From: Flavobacterium cellulosilyticum
GTDB taxonomy: Bacteria > Bacteroidota > Bacteroidia > Flavobacteriales > Flavobacteriaceae
Assembly: GCF_004349355.1 (NCBI RefSeq)
Contig: NZ_SMFK01000010.1
Location: 62,301 to 126,300, forward strand
DNA: 64,000 nucleotides
Direction of reading: 5' to 3'
Under the pieces are notes generated by a model. It saw nothing but the letters and a program-made list of their open reading frames with translations, searched no databases and was not told where the DNA came from. The translations under genes and the position numbers were made by a program. Shown here in pieces: positions 61,708 to 64,000 of the stretch. The first letter of the stretch is position 1. Each line of letters starts with the position of its first letter.

Positions 61708-62232
61708 TTATTTTATTTTTTCGGCATAAACCATATAATATCTTGGCGTAATTAATCTTAAAAAGGGGCGAAAACCTATTTTCTTTACAGGATGCGTAAA
61801 TTTAACGCTATCGATAATTTTCCAACCTGTTTTTTTTAACAGCCAATCCAATTGCCAATCTTCAAATTCATGGTAATGTCTGTCCCACATATCTGTTTTG
61901 CTACGATAGGCTGGTGAAAACCACAATCGCAACGGAATCGATATTAGTAATTTATCGCAGCTTACGTTTTCTAAAACGGTGTAGGGGTTTACTAAATGTT
62001 CGAATATTTCAAAAGCCGTAAAAACAGCGTATTTTTCTTCCTGCAATGCGGTTTGGTCAGTGTCGAGATCCTCTCCGGTATTGTTTTTTACACTATAACC
62101 GTTTGCTTCCATTATTTTTGAAAATGGATTTGGAACTCCTAAATCAAAAATCGTTTCGGAAGTTTTTATGTGTTTTTGTAAAAATTCTAAAGTATGTTTG
62201 AATCTTTTATTAGGAAATGTTTTTTCGTACAT
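61708..62232 (-). CDS. Class I SAM-dependent methyltransferase
   Basis: 174 residues, Rossmann core: TIFDLGVPNPFSKIMEANG, FTAFEIFEHLVNPYTVLENV, LLISIPLRLWF. The WDRHYHEFEDWQLDWLL stretch resembles sugar- or lipid-associated methyltransferases. The usual GxGxG is altered to GVPNP, so SAM affinity or substrate cannot be predicted. Convergent with the deacetylase gene. Confidence 0.78.
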   Translation of the reverse strand: MYEKTFPNKRFKHTLEFLQKHIKTSETIFDLGVPNPFSKIMEANGYSVKNNTGEDLDTDQTALQEEKYAVFTAFEIFEHLVNPYTVLENVSCDKLLISIPLRLWFSPAYRSKTDMWDRHYHEFEDWQLDWLLKKTGWKIIDSVKFTHPVKKIGFRPFLRLITPRYYMVYAEKIK

Positions 62233-62244
62233 AGTTATGGCGAG

Positions 62245-62265
62245 GAACGAAGAACAGCTTCGTTC
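62245..62265. repeat. Hairpin upstream of the methyltransferase gene
   Basis: GAACGAAG (62245-62252) and CTTCGTTC (62258-62265) form an 8-bp stem with a 5-nt loop, 13 bases before the methyltransferase start. It may act as a terminator for the KAS III gene or a 5' leader structure. Confidence 0.4.
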
Positions 62266-62462
62266 TAATTTTTAATTAAGGTGCAAATATACAAAGTTAT
62301 CTTCTCATTTTTTTATTTTTAGCCCAGATGGAAATGAAAAGCCCACGACACTAAAAAGGTAGTTTTTATTGCATCATAAAAGCGACTGAAAGAAGCTCTT
62401 TATGGGGCTTGTAAAAACACTTGTTTAGGGTGTGGACTTGTAATGGACAGCTGGACTAGCTG

Positions 62463-63521
62463 CTAATAACGATATATAAAAGCATTGATATTCATTCCCG
62501 CACCTACAGATGCAAAGATAAGAATGTCGCCTTTGTGCAATACTTGGTTTTCTATTTGTCCGCGAATAAGCAAGTCAAAAAGGGTTGGAACAGTTGCGAC
62601 GCTGCTGTTTCCTAATTCATGAATACTCATAGGCATAATGTCTTTTGGTACTGGTTTGCAATGAAGTTTGTAGAAACGCTGAATAATGGCTTCGTCCATT
62701 TTTTCATTGGCTTGATGAATAAGTATTTTTTTAACATCATCGATTCCTAGGCCACTTTTTTCTAAACAGCTTTTCATCGCTGCAGGTACATTGCTTAATG
62801 CAAATTCATAAATTTTACGACCATGCATTTTTATGAACCGATTGTCTTCTTCTATTTCTGGATTGTATGATTTCCCAAAAAACAAATAACCCGCTTCGTC
62901 ATAAGCATAGGTGGCACTCTCATAGGATAATAATCCGGTTTCGTTATCAGACGCTTCAATTATGGTTGCGCCAGCTCCATCGGAATAAATCATGGAGTCT
63001 CTGTCGTGATCGTCAACTACTCTCGAAAGAGTTTCGGCACCAATGACCAAACATTTTTTTGCCATTCCAGATTTGATGAGTGCATTGGCTTGAAGTACAC
63101 CTTCGATCCAACCTGGACAACCAAAAAGGATGTCAAATGCAACACATCGTGGGTTTTTTATTTGTAGTTTTTGTTTAACACGAGTAGCCAAACTAGGAAG
63201 AATATCGGATTGTTTTGACCCGTGTTTTACGTCGCCAAAATTGTGTGCGAATATAATATAATCTATAGTTTCGGGATCTATTCCAGCATTCTCTATTGCT
63301 TTTTGTGAAGCTAAAAAAGCTAATTCAGAAGTGTTTTGATCGGGTGTGGCATAACGCCTTTTTTCGATTCCAGTAATACTTTTGAACTTCTCAATGATGA
63401 CATTATTAGGATAGCTAAAAGGACTTCCATCTTCATTTAAAAAAATGTGATTTTCAAAATCTGAATTGGCAACTATAGTTTCAGGAATGTAACTTCCCAC
63501 ACCGGTTATTTTTATTTTCAT
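62463..63521 (-). CDS. 3-oxoacyl-ACP synthase III family protein
   Basis: 352 residues, somewhat longer than FabH, with the catalytic triad Cys135 (LFGCPGW), His269 (LIHQANEKM) and Asn305 (ELGNSS). The N-terminal GVGSYIPETIVANSD and IGAETLSRVVD are standard. It may start fatty acid chains or be an OleA/PqsD-like relative with another acyl acceptor. Confidence 0.92.
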   Translation of the reverse strand: MKIKITGVGSYIPETIVANSDFENHIFLNEDGSPFSYPNNVIIEKFKSITGIEKRRYATPDQNTSELAFLASQKAIENAGIDPETIDYIIFAHNFGDVKHGSKQSDILPSLATRVKQKLQIKNPRCVAFDILFGCPGWIEGVLQANALIKSGMAKKCLVIGAETLSRVVDDHDRDSMIYSDGAGATIIEASDNETGLLSYESATYAYDEAGYLFFGKSYNPEIEEDNRFIKMHGRKIYEFALSNVPAAMKSCLEKSGLGIDDVKKILIHQANEKMDEAIIQRFYKLHCKPVPKDIMPMSIHELGNSSVATVPTLFDLLIRGQIENQVLHKGDILIFASVGAGMNINAFIYRY

Positions 63522-63659
63522 TGGAAAAAAATATAAAAGATTTTAAACAAATTTATAGATAAATAATGATATAATTACATAAAATTAACAATGCAATGAT
63601 GTAATTATATTTATTTGTGCGATTAAGAAAATAAATGATAATTCTTAATCAGAATGTCT

Positions 63660-64000
63660 TTAATGTTGCATTTTTATTTTCATTACTGTGGCGATTGATA
63701 GTGCTCTTGTTTTCATATTTTCTGCAATTGGACCTGAAAAATTTTCGTCAATTGTTACATTAAAGTAATTGAGCCAAATATCAAAATGCTCTTGCGGAAG
63801 GTTTGTTTTTTGATTGATATCTAAATGTAATTGTAGAACATTTTTTTTGTAGTCTCCAGTATCAAACAGCATTTGTTCCCAAAAATCGACCAATTCTAGT
63901 AAATGAGGTTTCAAATCTATTTTGGCTACTTCTGTAAAAATAAAATTGATTTTATCGTCAGAAAGTAATTTGTCATAAAAGGAACTCATTACCAAATGTA
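63660..64000 (-). CDS. Group III truncated haemoglobin, N-terminus beyond the window
   Basis: About 113 codons visible; the frame remains open at the right edge, and the missing residues should be upstream. SSFYDKLLSDDKINFIFTEVAKIDLKPHLLELVDFWEQMLFDTGDY and the proximal His region (HLDINQKTNLPQEHFDIWLNYF) are typical of TrHb3. It binds oxygen or NO, or acts as a redox helper. Confidence 0.87.
   Translation of the reverse strand, partial: HLVMSSFYDKLLSDDKINFIFTEVAKIDLKPHLLELVDFWEQMLFDTGDYKKNVLQLHLDINQKTNLPQEHFDIWLNYFNVTIDENFSGPIAENMKTRALSIATVMKIKMQH

Noticed and set aside
1..64000. CRISPR array, prophage or IS element
   Set aside because: No regularly spaced direct repeats, transposase, integrase or phage structural genes were found; the 26-bp pair at 20958 has only two units.

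Overview
The window is AT-rich DNA that looks like a member of the Flavobacteriaceae, most likely Flavobacterium or a close relative. The evidence is a SusC/SusD pair, many SPII lipoproteins, a TAnnTTTG-type -7 promoter element, absence of Shine-Dalgarno sites, and flavobacterial gene families such as the DUF547 and NapH-like proteins. I see no phage, IS element, rRNA or CRISPR array; one tRNA-Val is present.

Region 1 (1-14.3 kb) is the distal part of a polysaccharide utilisation locus for a beta-1,3/1,6-glucan of the laminarin type. It holds the SusC C-terminus, SusD, two surface glycan-binding lipoproteins, a GH16 lipoprotein, an EEP-family phosphatase/nuclease, two GH30 enzymes, a GH5-CBM6, a GH3 and an SGNH hydrolase. 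A broken outer-membrane gene follows (14.5-15.1 kb).

Region 2 (15.3-36.5 kb) is the most interesting part: a large, apparently complete arsenosugar (possibly arsenolipid or arsenoglycan) biosynthesis cluster. It encodes OsmC, an AhpD-like protein, the radical SAM enzyme ArsS, a purine nucleoside phosphorylase, the methyltransferase ArsM, a GDCCVxC-type protein, a GH113-like hydrolase, a frameshifted LysE-type exporter, an ECF sigma factor with a zinc anti-sigma-like partner, MsrA/MsrB, an operon of three glycosyltransferases with a NapH-like ferredoxin and a flavoprotein, the two arsenosugar-type transferases, DUF547, a sterol-desaturase-type hydroxylase, an outer-membrane protein and a rhodanese. 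Reading the intergenic DNA by eye, I found six promoters, plus a seventh inside the sigma gene, with the same layout: TTGTCAGG, a 14-15 nt spacer, then CG(T/A)CTA. This is the form of an ECF promoter. The sites lie in front of nearly every transcription unit of the cluster and I noticed none elsewhere. I propose that the embedded ECF sigma factor drives the whole pathway. A second, different box sits symmetrically between the sigma gene and msrA and recurs behind a Crp/Fnr gene at 45.9 kb.

Region 3 (36.8-45.1 kb) is ordinary core genome: tRNA-Val, a secreted duplicated-domain protein, FolC, TonB-ExbD-ExbB, NhaD, AnmK and an acyl-CoA dehydrogenase. Region 4 (45.2-54.0 kb) has a Crp/Fnr regulator followed by a DM13 / outer membrane / peroxiredoxin-like / YHS / DoxX / DinB / NRDE / ATP-grasp / LysE run, then an SDR, a BRO-N protein and an SprT-like protein. 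Region 5 (54.1-57.2 kb) is decaying DNA with an AraC-type pseudogene and a second broken gene. Region 6 (57.2-64 kb) has ManC, MlaF-MlaE, a GT2, a polysaccharide deacetylase, a methyltransferase, a KAS III-type synthase and a truncated haemoglobin that runs off the end.
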